This document shows, piece by piece, positions 43,911-52,451 of a DNA stretch of 64,000 bases (position 1 is the stretch's first letter; every line of letters starts with the position of its first letter). The DNA is from Cauispirillum nitrogeniifigens (lineage in GTDB: Bacteria > Pseudomonadota > Alphaproteobacteria > Rhodospirillales > Rhodospirillaceae): assembly GCF_049800675.1 (NCBI RefSeq), contig NZ_JBLOOT010000002.1, positions 496,001 to 560,000 of the forward strand, written 5' to 3'. The notes below the pieces were generated by a model that was given only the letters and a program-made list of their open reading frames with translations, was not told the origin of the DNA and searched no databases. The position numbers were made by a program, and so were the translations under genes.

Positions 43911-44987
43911 GTGACGAAGACGGTCCTGGTTACCGGCGGCGCGGGTTTCATCGGCTCGGCGCTGGTCCTGCACCTTATCGCCCACACCAACTGGAAGGTT
44001 GTCAATCTCGACAAGATGACCTACGCCGCCAACCCGGCGTCGCTGGCCGGTCTGGCCGGCCATTCGCGCTATCGCTTCGAGCAGGTGGACCTGTGCGACG
44101 GCGAGGCCGTGGCCGGCGTGTTCACCCGTCACGCCCCCGACATCGTCATGCACCTGGCCGCGGAGTCCCACGTCGACCGTTCGATCGACGGACCGGGCGA
44201 CTTCGTCAACACCAACATCCTGGGCACCTTCCGGCTGCTGGAGGCCGCGCGCGGTCACTATCTCACCCTGGATGTCGCCGGCCGCCAGGCGTTCCGCTTC
44301 CTGCACGTTTCCACCGACGAGGTGTTCGGGTCACTGGGCGACGACGGGTTCTTCCGCGAGGACACCCCCTACAGCCCCAACTCCCCCTACAGCGCCAGCA
44401 AGGCGGCGTCGGACCATCTGGCGCGGGCGTGGGGCGAGACCTACGGCCTGCCGGTGCTGGTGTCGAACTGCTCCAACAACTACGGTCCGCGCCAGTTCCC
44501 CGAGAAGCTCATCCCGCTGATGATCCTCAAGGCCCTGCGCGGCGAGCCGCTGCCGGTCTACGGCGAGGGCCTGAACGTGCGCGACTGGCTGTTCGTCGAG
44601 GACCACGCCCGCGCCCTGCACCTGATCGTCGACCAGGGCGTCGTCGGCCAGTCCTACAACATCGGCGGCCAGGCCGAGCGCCGCAACATCGACGTGGTGC
44701 ACACCCTGTGCGCCATCCTCGACGACCTGCGGCCGCGCGCCGACGGCCAGCCGCACACCAGCGCCATCGCCCATGTGCGCGACCGGCCCGGCCACGACCA
44801 CCGCTACGCCATCGACATCTCCAAGATCCAGCGTGAGCTGGGCTGGGCGCCGTCGGTGACGTTCGAGGCCGGCCTGCGCCAGACGGTGCAGTGGTATCTC
44901 GACAACGAAGCCTGGTGGCGGCCCATCCTGGAAGGCCGCTACCAGACGGAGCGTCTGGGCCTTGAGACGCTGATGGTCGCATCATGA
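43911..44987 (+). CDS. rfbB: dTDP-glucose 4,6-dehydratase
   Basis: A 358-residue SDR enzyme, the second step of dTDP-L-rhamnose synthesis. The NAD motif is VLVTGGAGFIGSALVLHL. DIVMHLAAESHVDRSIDGP and FLHVSTDEVFGSLG (catalytic Asp-Glu) mark this family, followed by YSASKAASDHLARAWG (Tyr-x3-Lys) and CSNNYGPRQFPEKLIPL. The start is GTG 43911 preceded by AGGAAAGGGAG. It overlaps rfbD by 4 bp (ATGA). Confidence 0.97.
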   Translation: MTKTVLVTGGAGFIGSALVLHLIAHTNWKVVNLDKMTYAANPASLAGLAGHSRYRFEQVDLCDGEAVAGVFTRHAPDIVMHLAAESHVDRSIDGPGDFVNTNILGTFRLLEAARGHYLTLDVAGRQAFRFLHVSTDEVFGSLGDDGFFREDTPYSPNSPYSASKAASDHLARAWGETYGLPVLVSNCSNNYGPRQFPEKLIPLMILKALRGEPLPVYGEGLNVRDWLFVEDHARALHLIVDQGVVGQSYNIGGQAERRNIDVVHTLCAILDDLRPRADGQPHTSAIAHVRDRPGHDHRYAIDISKIQRELGWAPSVTFEAGLRQTVQWYLDNEAWWRPILEGRYQTERLGLETLMVAS

Positions 44988-45880
44988 GGATTCTGATCGT
45001 CGGATCCGGTGGTCAGGTCGGAACGGAACTGCGGCGCCTGGACTGGGCGCCCGGCCATGTCGTGACGGCGGTCGACCAGCCCGAGCTGGACATCACCGAC
45101 CGGGCGGCCGTCCTGGGCGCGGTCGCCGACCTGCGCCCGGATGTCCTGATCAACGCCGCCGCCTATACCGCCGTCGACCGCTGCGAGACCGAGGTGGCCC
45201 TGGCCACCGCCGTCAACCGCGACGGCCCGGCCCATCTGGCCGAAGCCTGCGCCAAGGTCGGCGCCGCCCTGCTGCACATCTCCACCGACTATGTGTTCGA
45301 CGGCGATAAGCCGGGGGCCTATGTCGAGGACGACCCGGTGTGCCCGCTGGGCGTCTACGGCCAGTCCAAGGAGGCCGGCGAGCGCGCCGTGCGCGACGCC
45401 CTGGACCGCCACATCATCCTGCGCACCGCCTGGGTCTATGCCGCCCACGGCGCCAACTTCGTGCGCACCATGCTGCGCTTCGGGGCCGAGCGCGACGAAC
45501 TGCGCGTGGTCGCCGACCAGGTCGGCTGCCCGACCAGCGCCGCCGACATCGCCCGCGCCCTGGCCCGCATCGCCGAGGCCACCGCCGGCGAGGGGGCGGA
45601 GAACGCCTGGGGCACCTACCACTACGCCGGCGCCGGCGTGACCTCGTGGCATGGCTTCGCCGAGCGCGTCTTCGACTACGCCGAGCCGGTGTGGGGTCGC
45701 CGCCCGCGCGTCACCGCCATCACCACCGACGAATGGCCGACGCCGACGCGGCGGCCCAAGAACAGCGCCCTGGACTGCTCCCGCGTGGTCGCCACCTTCG
45801 GGGTGGAGCGGCCGTCGTGGCAGGACAGCCTGCGCCCCGTGGTGGCGGCCCTGCTCGCCGCCGACCAGCCGGCCACTTGA
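44984..45880 (+). CDS. rfbD: dTDP-4-dehydrorhamnose reductase
   Basis: A 298-residue SDR, the last step of dTDP-rhamnose synthesis (NADPH-dependent reduction). The dinucleotide motif is ILIVGSGGQVGTELRRL, followed by VLINAAAYTAVDRCETE, LHISTDYVFDGDKPGAYVED and the catalytic YGQSKEAGERAV. The CPTSAADIARAL segment and the C-terminal RPKNSALDCSR are characteristic. It is coupled to rfbB by a 4-bp overlap and lies 9 bp before rfbC. Confidence 0.97.
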   Translation: MRILIVGSGGQVGTELRRLDWAPGHVVTAVDQPELDITDRAAVLGAVADLRPDVLINAAAYTAVDRCETEVALATAVNRDGPAHLAEACAKVGAALLHISTDYVFDGDKPGAYVEDDPVCPLGVYGQSKEAGERAVRDALDRHIILRTAWVYAAHGANFVRTMLRFGAERDELRVVADQVGCPTSAADIARALARIAEATAGEGAENAWGTYHYAGAGVTSWHGFAERVFDYAEPVWGRRPRVTAITTDEWPTPTRRPKNSALDCSRVVATFGVERPSWQDSLRPVVAALLAADQPAT

Positions 45881-45889
45881 GGTTTTCCC

Positions 45890-46444
45890 ATGATCGAGAT
45901 CACCCCGACCGCCATTCCCGACGTCCTGCTCATCACGACGCGGGCCTTCGGCGATGACCGCGGCTGGTTCACCGAAAGCTGGAGCCGCCAGCGTTGGGCC
46001 GAGGCGGGACTCGACATCGCGTTCGTGCAGGACAACCACAGCCTGTCGCGGCCGGCCGGCACCCTGCGCGGCCTGCACTTCCAGACGCCGCCGCGCGCCC
46101 AGGACAAGCTGGTGCGCTGCCTGCGCGGGCGCATCCTCGACGTGGCGGTGGACATCCGCAGCGGCTCGCCGACGTTCGGCCAGCATGTCGCCGTGGAACT
46201 GAGCGCGGAGAACCGGGTGCAGATCTTCGTGCCCAAGGGCTTCGCCCACGGCTTCATCACCCTGGAGCCGGACTGCGAGGTCTTCTACAAGGTCAGCGAT
46301 ATCTATTCGCCGGAGAACGACGGCGGCATCGCCTGGGACGACCCGGCGCTGGGCATCGACTGGGGCCGTCCGGCCGACCAGATCGTGACCTCGCCCAAGG
46401 ACCGCCTGCATCCCAGGCTGGCCGACTGCGCCACTCTGTTCTGA
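45890..46444 (+). CDS. rfbC: dTDP-4-dehydrorhamnose 3,5-epimerase
   Basis: A 184-residue cupin-fold epimerase, the third step of dTDP-rhamnose synthesis. Characteristic segments are DDRGWFTESWSRQRW, FVQDNHSLSRPAGTLRGLHFQ with the catalytic His, AQDKLVRCLRGRILDVAVDIR, and FVPKGFAHGFITLEPDCEVFYKVS. The order is rfbB-rfbD-rfbC. The usual rfbA thymidylyltransferase is absent from the window. A terminator hairpin follows 30 bp later. Confidence 0.97.
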   Translation: MIEITPTAIPDVLLITTRAFGDDRGWFTESWSRQRWAEAGLDIAFVQDNHSLSRPAGTLRGLHFQTPPRAQDKLVRCLRGRILDVAVDIRSGSPTFGQHVAVELSAENRVQIFVPKGFAHGFITLEPDCEVFYKVSDIYSPENDGGIAWDDPALGIDWGRPADQIVTSPKDRLHPRLADCATLF

Positions 46445-46473
46445 CTCTGAAGGCTGGGGTGTGCTGACCCGAC

Positions 46474-46507
46474 ACGGCGGGCGGTCCCGGAAGGGGCCGC
46501 CCGCCGT
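46474..46507. terminator. Hairpin terminator between convergent rfbC and the MscS-type gene
   Basis: A perfect 11-bp stem (ACGGCGGGCGG 46474-46484 with 46497-46507) with a 12-nt loop in the 70-bp gap between convergent genes. The plus-strand tail is TCGTTTG. It could serve transcripts from either side. Confidence 0.7.
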
Positions 46508-46514
46508 TCGTTTG

Positions 46515-48776
46515 TCAGAACTCCGCGCCGGCCGGCTGCGCGGCGCCGGTGTGGCGGACCACCATGCGGCCGGCCGGGGCGTTGCCCTGCTTGTCCTCGC
46601 CGAACCACACGGTCGACTGCGGGAACGGGATCTCGATGCCGCGCGCGTCGAACGCCTTCTTGAGGCGGCGGTTGTACTCGCGGCGCACCGCCCACTGCCG
46701 GACCGGCTTGGTCTTCAGGCGCGCCTTGAGCAGCACCGAGGAGTCCATGAAGGCATCCACCCCCTGAACCTCCAGCGGTTCCAGGATGAGCGGCCCGAAC
46801 TCGGCGTCGGCGCGCAGGTCGTCGGCAACCTCCCGCATCACCGCGAACACCTCGTCGGTGTCCTCGCGGTAGGCGACGCCGATGTCCAGCACCGCATAGC
46901 TGAACTCCTTGGTCATGTTGGTGACCTTGTCGACGGTGGAGAACGGGATGGTGTGGACGTTGCCGGTGGCATCGCGCAGGCGCAGCGAGCGGATGGTCAG
47001 GGCCTCGACCACGCCGGAGTGCCCGCCCACGGCGACCACGTCGCCGACGGCGATGGTGTCCTCCATCAGGATGAAGGCGCCGGTGATGATGTCCTGCACC
47101 AGCTTCTGCGAGCCGAAGCCGATGGCCAGGCCGATGACGCCGGCACCGGCCAGCAGCGGGGCGATGTTGACGCCCACCTCCGACAGCACGATCAGGCCGA
47201 CGACGACCAGCAGCATGATCATGAACACGTTGCGGGCCAGCGGCAGCAGGGTCTTGGCGCGGGCCGAGCGGGCGACGACGGTGCCGTCGGCGTCGGTTTC
47301 GCTGAGGTAGCGCTCGATGGCCGAACTGACCAGGCTCCAGGCCAGGAAGGCCAGCACCAGCACTACGGCGATGCTCAGCACCGCGCCGGTCAGGCGCTGG
47401 CCGGGGCCGGCGGTCAGCCAGGTGATGGTTTCCAGGCCCCACACCTCCAGCACCGCCAGCACGGTCACCAGCGTCAGGACGACGCGCAGAATGGTGTGCA
47501 GGATGGGCATGTAGCGGTTGGCGCGCTCCTCCAGGCCGGGGAACTGGGCCTTGTTGTCGGCGCTGATGCGGAACGCCCGCGCCATCGCCAGGCCCAACAG
47601 GCGCGCCAGGCCCAGCGCGGCGGCGATGATGACGACGGTCAGCGCGGTCGCGCGCAGCAGATAGGTGAAGCCGCCGGGGACGTCGGCCGCCCACACAACG
47701 TAGAGCACGATGATGTAGAGGATCGCCACGACGTGCCACACGTCGGAGATCCGCTGGCGCAGGCGCTGGGCCGGCCGGCGGCGGGCCTCGCCCGGCGGCG
47801 GGCTGGCGCTGTCGCGGCGCAGCCACGCGGCCACCGCCTGGCGGTTTTGCAGCACCAGGATGGCGCACATGGCGGCCACCAGCAGGCCCAGCAGCTTCAT
47901 CAGCAGCGCATGGCTCTGCGCCGGCAGCCCGGCCAGCACCGCGACGTGCAGCAGGAAGCCGCCGAACAGGCCGACCGCCGCCAGACGGGCGATCCAGATC
48001 ATCAGGTAGTGGCCGGTCTCGCCGCTCAGCGGCAGCACCCGCTGGCTGTCGTCGGCCGGGGCGAGCAGGGCGCGGCTGACGCCGACGACGGCGCGATAGG
48101 TGGCCAGCGCGGCGATGAAGGCGGTCAGGCCCGACAGCAGGCGCGGCCCCACCCCCAGCAGCGGCAGCACCCCCCAGGCGGCGACCGCCAGGACCAGCGG
48201 CGGGATCAGGGCCAGGATCATGCGGCCGGTCACCAGGGCGGAGCGTTCCAGCCACTTGGCGCCGGGGCGTGCCTTGAGCATCCGCGCCGGGCGGGCCAGC
48301 AGGCGGTGGGTGATCCAGGCGGCGAGCAGGCCGACCACGGTCACCACCGCCATGCCGATCAGGCCGTTGAGCAGGTTGGCGCGCTCGGACGGGGTGTCGA
48401 GGGCGCGGGCGAAGCCGTCGGCCACCTGGGGCAGGCGCGTCGCGCCGGCGGCCAGCTGGGCGAGCTGCTGGCTGACCGAGGCGACGGCCGCCGACAGCCC
48501 GCCGAGCAGGCGCACGCCCAGGCCGCCCGGCTCCGCCGGCTTGGTGGCGGCCTTGTGCGCCTCGACGGCGGACTTCAGCGTGGCGAGGAACTGCTTGCGC
48601 TGCTGGTCGTTCTCCAGGGTGGAGATCAGGCTCTCAAGCTGCGCGGTCGTCAGCGCCTCCGCCGTCGCGGCTGGCTTCCTGGAGTCCTGGGCCTGGGCGG
48701 TTCCCGCAGCCACCAGCACCAGCATCAGCGCGACCATCGCCGCACGAAGAACGCCGAACACGGAAAACGCCTGCAT
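46515..48776 (-). CDS. MscS-family mechanosensitive ion channel, large form
   Basis: A 753-residue inner-membrane channel that releases solutes on osmotic downshift. A signal peptide (to about residue 30, ending AQAQD) is followed by a periplasmic helical region (about 35-110) and roughly ten membrane helices. The pore-lining helix and beta-domain sequence GAGVIGLAIGFGSQKLVQDI leads to GAFILMEDTIAVGDVV and IPFSTVDKVTNMTKEFSYAV. The cytoplasmic C-terminal cage ends near EIPFPQSTVWFGED. ATG 48776 is preferred to an upstream GTG 48782. It is larger than MscS, similar to MscM/YbiO-like proteins. Confidence 0.93.
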   Translation of the reverse strand: MQAFSVFGVLRAAMVALMLVLVAAGTAQAQDSRKPAATAEALTTAQLESLISTLENDQQRKQFLATLKSAVEAHKAATKPAEPGGLGVRLLGGLSAAVASVSQQLAQLAAGATRLPQVADGFARALDTPSERANLLNGLIGMAVVTVVGLLAAWITHRLLARPARMLKARPGAKWLERSALVTGRMILALIPPLVLAVAAWGVLPLLGVGPRLLSGLTAFIAALATYRAVVGVSRALLAPADDSQRVLPLSGETGHYLMIWIARLAAVGLFGGFLLHVAVLAGLPAQSHALLMKLLGLLVAAMCAILVLQNRQAVAAWLRRDSASPPPGEARRRPAQRLRQRISDVWHVVAILYIIVLYVVWAADVPGGFTYLLRATALTVVIIAAALGLARLLGLAMARAFRISADNKAQFPGLEERANRYMPILHTILRVVLTLVTVLAVLEVWGLETITWLTAGPGQRLTGAVLSIAVVLVLAFLAWSLVSSAIERYLSETDADGTVVARSARAKTLLPLARNVFMIMLLVVVGLIVLSEVGVNIAPLLAGAGVIGLAIGFGSQKLVQDIITGAFILMEDTIAVGDVVAVGGHSGVVEALTIRSLRLRDATGNVHTIPFSTVDKVTNMTKEFSYAVLDIGVAYREDTDEVFAVMREVADDLRADAEFGPLILEPLEVQGVDAFMDSSVLLKARLKTKPVRQWAVRREYNRRLKKAFDARGIEIPFPQSTVWFGEDKQGNAPAGRMVVRHTGAAQPAGAEF

Positions 48777-48851
48777 AACCACCCCGAAATCGACTAAGAA
48801 AAGGTTTCATGTGCCATTCAGACCCGGCGGATTCAAGAGGAGGCCCGGCCC

Positions 48852-49193
48852 GTGACGGTTACCATCTACCATAATCCCCGCTGTTCCAAGTCCAGAGAAA
48901 CCCTGGCCCTGGTGCAGGACAAGGGGATCACGCCGACGGTGGTGGAGTATCTGGACGCCCCGCCCTCGGCCGCCGAACTGCGCGACATCCTGCGCAAGCT
49001 GGGCAAGACCCCGCGCGAGCTGCTGCGCAAGAAGGAGGCCAAGGAAGCCGGCCTGGACGACGCCGCCCTGAGCGACGAGGCGCTGATCGCCGGGATGGTC
49101 GCCAATCCCCGCGTGATCGAACGGCCCATCGTCGTCAATGGCGACCGCGCCCGCCTCGGCCGGCCGCCGGAGCAGGTGCTGGAGATCCTGTAG
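48852..49193 (+). CDS. arsC: ArsC-family arsenate reductase (glutaredoxin type)
   Basis: A 113-residue thioredoxin-fold protein. The catalytic Cys is in TIYHNPRCSKSRETLALV, and the Arg triad segments include TPRELLRKKE and VIERPIVVNGDRARLGRPPEQVLEIL. These features fit genuine ArsC rather than Spx or YffB. No arsB or arsR is nearby, so physiological substrate remains open. The start is GTG 48852. Confidence 0.92.
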   Translation: MTVTIYHNPRCSKSRETLALVQDKGITPTVVEYLDAPPSAAELRDILRKLGKTPRELLRKKEAKEAGLDDAALSDEALIAGMVANPRVIERPIVVNGDRARLGRPPEQVLEIL

Positions 49194-49208
49194 GACGGAA
49201 GGCGCCGC

Positions 49209-49526
49209 TCAGGCGGCGTCGCAGGCCCGCCGGCCGGGCGCGCCCGCGCGCTCGGCGGCCAGCAGCACGGCGATGTCGGTGAGGGCGTGGGCGGCGGGGC
49301 AATCGAGATGACAGGACCGCGCGCCATGCGCCGCCGCCCCCGCCAGGCCCTGGGCCAGAGCCTCGGCGCCATCGGCCAGGGCGCCGGCCAGTCCCGGCCA
49401 CAGGGGCGGCAGCGCGCCGCAGGGGCCATAGGCGCAGGTGGATGCCGCTCCCATGGCTTCGGCCAGGGCATGGCTGGGGCGGCGGCGTTGCAGACGCAGG
49501 TCAACGTCCTGGAAGGCGGCGGTCAT
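49209..49526 (-). CDS. Small Cys-rich protein, paralogue of the next gene
   Basis: A 105-residue protein of unrecognised family with Cys at 31, 36, 72, 76 and 102. The motif SCHLDCPAAHALTDIA (C-x3-C-P-A) is shared with the neighbouring gene at 49638-49952, with the same 36-residue distance from the preceding Cys. The pattern suggests a bound metal or Fe-S cluster, or redox-active Cys pairs. There is no signal peptide or TM. It converges on arsC with 15 bp between stops and lies 111 bp downstream of its paralogue in the same direction. Confidence 0.65.
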   Translation of the reverse strand: MTAAFQDVDLRLQRRRPSHALAEAMGAASTCAYGPCGALPPLWPGLAGALADGAEALAQGLAGAAAHGARSCHLDCPAAHALTDIAVLLAAERAGAPGRRACDAA

Positions 49527-49637
49527 GGGCTGTGGAACCTCTCCCTGGGGGCCGGGAGCCTGTCCTATGCCCCAACCGATGCTTCGGCGGGATGAAGGTT
49601 TGATGATGAGTTGCGGACGGTTGCGTGACAGCCGGCG

Positions 49638-49952
49638 TCAGCCGGCGGCGCAGTAGGCCCGGCGGGTGACGGCGAGGACGGCGCGCAGCATGTCCACGGC
49701 CGGGCAGTGCCGCTGGCACCCCAGCGCCGTGTGCGCGTGCTCCAGGGTGGCCCGCCACAGCGGTTCGGCGGCGGCGGCGGCGATGGCCGGGGCGATCTCC
49801 TTCTCCACCGGCGCGGCCAGCGGGCACCGGCTGCGGACGGTGCAGGCGCTGATGCAGCCGCGCAGGGCGTCGACGCGGGCGCCGGCTTCGGCGAAACCGG
49901 GGGGCGCGGGGCGCGGGGCGCTGGGCCGGATATGAGAGGTGAGGCCAGTCAT
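49638..49952 (-). CDS. Small Cys-rich protein, paralogue of the preceding gene
   Basis: A 104-residue protein with Cys at 33, 37, 43, 79, 83 and 101. RGCISACTVRSRCPLA supplies C-x3-C-x5-C, and LGCQRHCPAVDMLRAVLA supplies C-x3-C-P-A, both matching the layout of the 49209-49526 product. The family is unrecognised. ATG 49952 is chosen because translation from an upstream ATG (50042) would add a leader with no conservation to the paralogue. The 107-bp gap upstream (49953-50060) separates it from the radical SAM gene. Confidence 0.65.
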   Translation of the reverse strand: MTGLTSHIRPSAPRPAPPGFAEAGARVDALRGCISACTVRSRCPLAAPVEKEIAPAIAAAAAEPLWRATLEHAHTALGCQRHCPAVDMLRAVLAVTRRAYCAAG

Positions 49953-50060
49953 GGGATCGCTTTTACCCGTCCCGCGCGTGCGCGGCCAGACGGCCAAAAG
50001 CACCATGACCAGGGGGTATAACCCGATCGTCGGACGGCGCACCGCCCCGCCGCCAGGGTC

Positions 50061-50960
50061 CTACAACCCGCGCCGCCAGCGCGGCCGGACGGCCAGCGCC
50101 CCCTGCCGGGCGGCGCGCACGGCGGCCAGCAGGCGGTCGCGGTCCTTGCCCAGGGTGCCGGCCAGCGGCAGGGCGTTGGAGGCGTGGTTGGAGCGGAAGA
50201 TCACCGGCTGCGGCGGAGCCAGTGACTCCAGCAGCAGTTCCAACTCCTCCAGGATGCCGGCGTCGTCGCGGGGGATGAACGTCTCGCCCGGATCGGCCCG
50301 GCGGTTCCAGGTGTCCAGGAAGTCCTCCACCCGCTCCTCCTGAAGGAACAACTGGAGTGTCGAGGCATAGGTCGGGGCGCAGGCGTTCAGCACCGCCGCC
50401 GTGCCCGCGATGTGCTCGCGCCAGCGGCTTTCGCCGCCCAGCCCCAGGATGACGGTGGCCGATACCTTCAGGCCCGCCGCCTTGGCCTTGGTCACGGCGG
50501 TGACGATGCCTTCGGCCGTCGCCCCCTTGGTGATGCGGCGCAGCACGCCGGGGTCGCCGCTTTCGATGCCGACATAGACCAGCGACAGGCGCGCGGCCTT
50601 CAGGGCGGCCAGCTCCTCGGGCGTCTTCTTGAGCAGGTTGGCCGGGGTGGCGTAGGCGCTGATGCGCTGCAACGCCGGGAAGGCGGCGCGCAGCCGGGCG
50701 CAGAGGTCGAGCAGGGTGTCGGTCGGCAGGCCCATGGCGTCGCCGTCGGCCAGGAATACCCGATGGGCGTCCGGCCAGACGCGCGCCGCGGCGGCGATGT
50801 CGGCCGCCACATCGGCGACCGGGCGGGCGCGGTAGTCCTTGCTGCGATACATGGAGCAGAAGGAGCAGCGGTTGAAGCTGCACCCCAGCGTCGCCTGGAT
50901 GATCAGGTTGTCGCCTTCCGACGGCGGGCGGAACAGCGGCATGTCGTAGCGCAGCGGCAT
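50061..50960 (-). CDS. Radical SAM protein with C-x4-C-x2-C cluster motif
   Basis: A 299-residue radical SAM enzyme. The cluster motif is LGCSFNRCSFCSMY, with Cys27, Cys32 and Cys35, so the first spacing is four residues rather than the usual three. The TIM-barrel follows: VFLADGDAMGLPTD (the GGE-position loop variant), ISAYATPANLLKK, LVYVGIESGDPGVLRRITKG and ATVILGLGGESRW. I recall a COG1032-like group with GCSxNxCxFCxMYxxK that has this same spacing. The substrate is unknown. It is coupled to the DUF985 gene upstream (2-bp gap). Confidence 0.88.
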   Translation of the reverse strand: MPLRYDMPLFRPPSEGDNLIIQATLGCSFNRCSFCSMYRSKDYRARPVADVAADIAAAARVWPDAHRVFLADGDAMGLPTDTLLDLCARLRAAFPALQRISAYATPANLLKKTPEELAALKAARLSLVYVGIESGDPGVLRRITKGATAEGIVTAVTKAKAAGLKVSATVILGLGGESRWREHIAGTAAVLNACAPTYASTLQLFLQEERVEDFLDTWNRRADPGETFIPRDDAGILEELELLLESLAPPQPVIFRSNHASNALPLAGTLGKDRDRLLAAVRAARQGALAVRPRWRRGL

Positions 50961-50962
50961 GG

Positions 50963-51487
50963 TCAAGGGGCCGCCGTCAGGGCCTCGATCAGGCCGGCGT
51001 GGGCGGGCCAGCGCTCCAGCATGCGGGCGCGCTCGGCCGGGTCGGCATGGTCGTAGTCGGCGAAGTCGAAGCCCGGCGCCACGGTGCAGCCCAGCAGCGC
51101 CACCGACCCGCCGGGGACCAGCCGGGCGCCCTGCCACACCCCGGCGGGGACCACCACCTGCGGCTGGTGGCCGGCGGCCAGATCGGTGCCCAGAACCACG
51201 CGCCCGGCGGTGCCGTCGGGGTGCAGATGCAACTGCTCCACCGGGTCGCCGAGGTAGAAGTGGAACACCTCGTCGCTCTTCAGGCGATGCAGGTGGGAAA
51301 AGGTGTCGGGCGTCAGCAGGTAGTAGATCGCCGTGCCGAAGGCGCGGGCGCCGGTGTAGCGGCCGGGCAGGGCGTCCTGGCCCACCGACTCGGCGGCGCG
51401 CCACGTTTCGCGGAACCAGCCGCCCTCCGCCGGGTGGGGCACGAGGTCGAGGCGGCGGATGATGTCGGCGGCGCTGAGGCTGGACAT
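50963..51487 (-). CDS. DUF985-family cupin
   Basis: A 174-residue cupin of the DUF985 family: HPAEGGWFRETWRA at the N-terminus, FGTAIYYLLTPDTFSHLHRLKSDE with the cupin His/Glu group, FHFYLGDPVEQLHLHPDG and VVPAGVWQGARLVPGG, and the C-terminal CTVAPGFDFADYDHAD. The reaction is not established for the family. It is two bases upstream of the radical SAM start and 15 bp downstream of the LapA-domain gene, in one minus-strand run. Confidence 0.9.
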   Translation of the reverse strand: MSSLSAADIIRRLDLVPHPAEGGWFRETWRAAESVGQDALPGRYTGARAFGTAIYYLLTPDTFSHLHRLKSDEVFHFYLGDPVEQLHLHPDGTAGRVVLGTDLAAGHQPQVVVPAGVWQGARLVPGGSVALLGCTVAPGFDFADYDHADPAERARMLERWPAHAGLIEALTAAP

Positions 51488-51502
51488 GGCGGGCGGGGCC
51501 GG

Positions 51503-51868
51503 TCAGGCGGGAGGCAGGGTGCGGGCGGCGGTGTCGTTGCCGTTGCCCACCGCCGAAGTGCCCACCGCCTTGTTGAGGCGCTCGTTCTCCGTCTCCAGGG
51601 CGCGGACGCGGTTCTCCAGGCGGTCGGCGCGGCGGCCTTCGGCGCGGGCGCGGCTGCGGGCCCGGCCGGACGACAGCCAGCCGACCACTCCGCCGGCAGC
51701 CAGCCCCAGGCCCAGGGCGCCGAGCACCATCAGGAACAGCGGCAGGTCCACGGTCCACGGCAGGGGCCACAGGTCCACCGTCACCAGGGCACGATTGACC
51801 ACGGCGAAGACGATGGCCAGGATGGCGACGGGAAGGCCGATCAGCCAGGCGAGAACTCTCACGGGCAC
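51503..51868 (-). CDS. LapA-domain (DUF1049) inner-membrane protein
   Basis: A 121-residue protein with two membrane helices (about 5-25 and 42-65) separated by the family segment NRALVTVDLWPLPWTVDLPL. A cytoplasmic coiled-coil tail (AEGRRADRLENRVRALETENERL) follows. It resembles LapA (YciS) of enteric bacteria, which acts with LapB in control of LpxC turnover. A lapB gene is not in the window. It follows ihfB by 55 bp, as is common in alphaproteobacteria. Confidence 0.88.
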   Translation of the reverse strand: MPVRVLAWLIGLPVAILAIVFAVVNRALVTVDLWPLPWTVDLPLFLMVLGALGLGLAAGGVVGWLSSGRARSRARAEGRRADRLENRVRALETENERLNKAVGTSAVGNGNDTAARTLPPA

Positions 51869-51923
51869 GCTCCGGGTTGTGTCTGCGGCCCGGCCGGGCG
51901 AGGGGGGCGGCCGGGGGCGCGGG

Positions 51924-52205
51924 TCAGTCGGTGTTCAGCAGTTCGCGCAGCTGCTTGCCGGTCTTGAAGTACGGCACGGCCTTTTCGTCCACCTTCACCG
52001 ACTCGCCGGTGCGGGGGTTGCGGCCGGTGCGCGCGTCCCTCTTCTTGACCGAAAACGCGCCGAAGCCGCGAAGTTCCACCCGATCGCCGCGTGCCAGGGC
52101 GGTGGCGATCTCGTCGAAGATGGTGGACACGATCCGTTCCACGTCGCGCTGGTAGAGATGCGGATTCCGCTCGGCCAGGCGCGCGATGAGTTCCGATTTG
52201 GTCAT
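51924..52205 (-). CDS. ihfB: Integration host factor subunit beta
   Basis: A 93-residue DNA-bending HU/IHF-fold protein, the beta half of IHF. MTKSELIARLAERNPHLY is the beta-subunit N-terminus. The DNA-binding arm follows (VELRGFGAFSVKKRDARTGRNPRTGE, with the intercalating Pro in the RNPRTGE loop), then VPYFKTGKQLRELLN. IHF would assist sigma-54 promoters such as the one before urtA. It is transcribed divergently from the TIGR02302-type gene across 246 bp. Confidence 0.95.
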   Translation of the reverse strand: MTKSELIARLAERNPHLYQRDVERIVSTIFDEIATALARGDRVELRGFGAFSVKKRDARTGRNPRTGESVKVDEKAVPYFKTGKQLRELLNTD

Positions 52206-52451
52206 AGACCCATCCCCTTCCCGCTTGGGGGCACTCCCGCACTCCGGGAGCCGATGACGTGCAGGGCCGCCGCATGGGCCGCTCCCTGTTTCCCAAGGTG
52301 CCAGACGTGGTGCGGAGCGTCAAGGGTAAGCCCCTCTATTGCAACGATTTTCCGTCCGCGTCCGGGGGCGCGCGCCGGGCTTGGCCGGAAAAGCGCGCGC
52401 CACCCCCTCCCCAAGCGGGGGGCGGTGTCTTACCTTGGGGAGGTGCGTCCC
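52206..52451. promoter_or_regulatory. Divergent ihfB / TIGR02302 intergenic region
   Basis: A 246-bp gene-free region that must hold promoters for both flanking genes. A GGGGAGG ribosome site lies about 10 bp before GTG 52452. No confident promoter or operator was seen by eye. Confidence 0.3.

Noticed and set aside
46461..48797. 778-codon plus-strand frame opposite the MscS-type gene
   Set aside because: Gln/His/Arg-rich shadow without motifs. The minus-strand reading has a clear MscS pore sequence.
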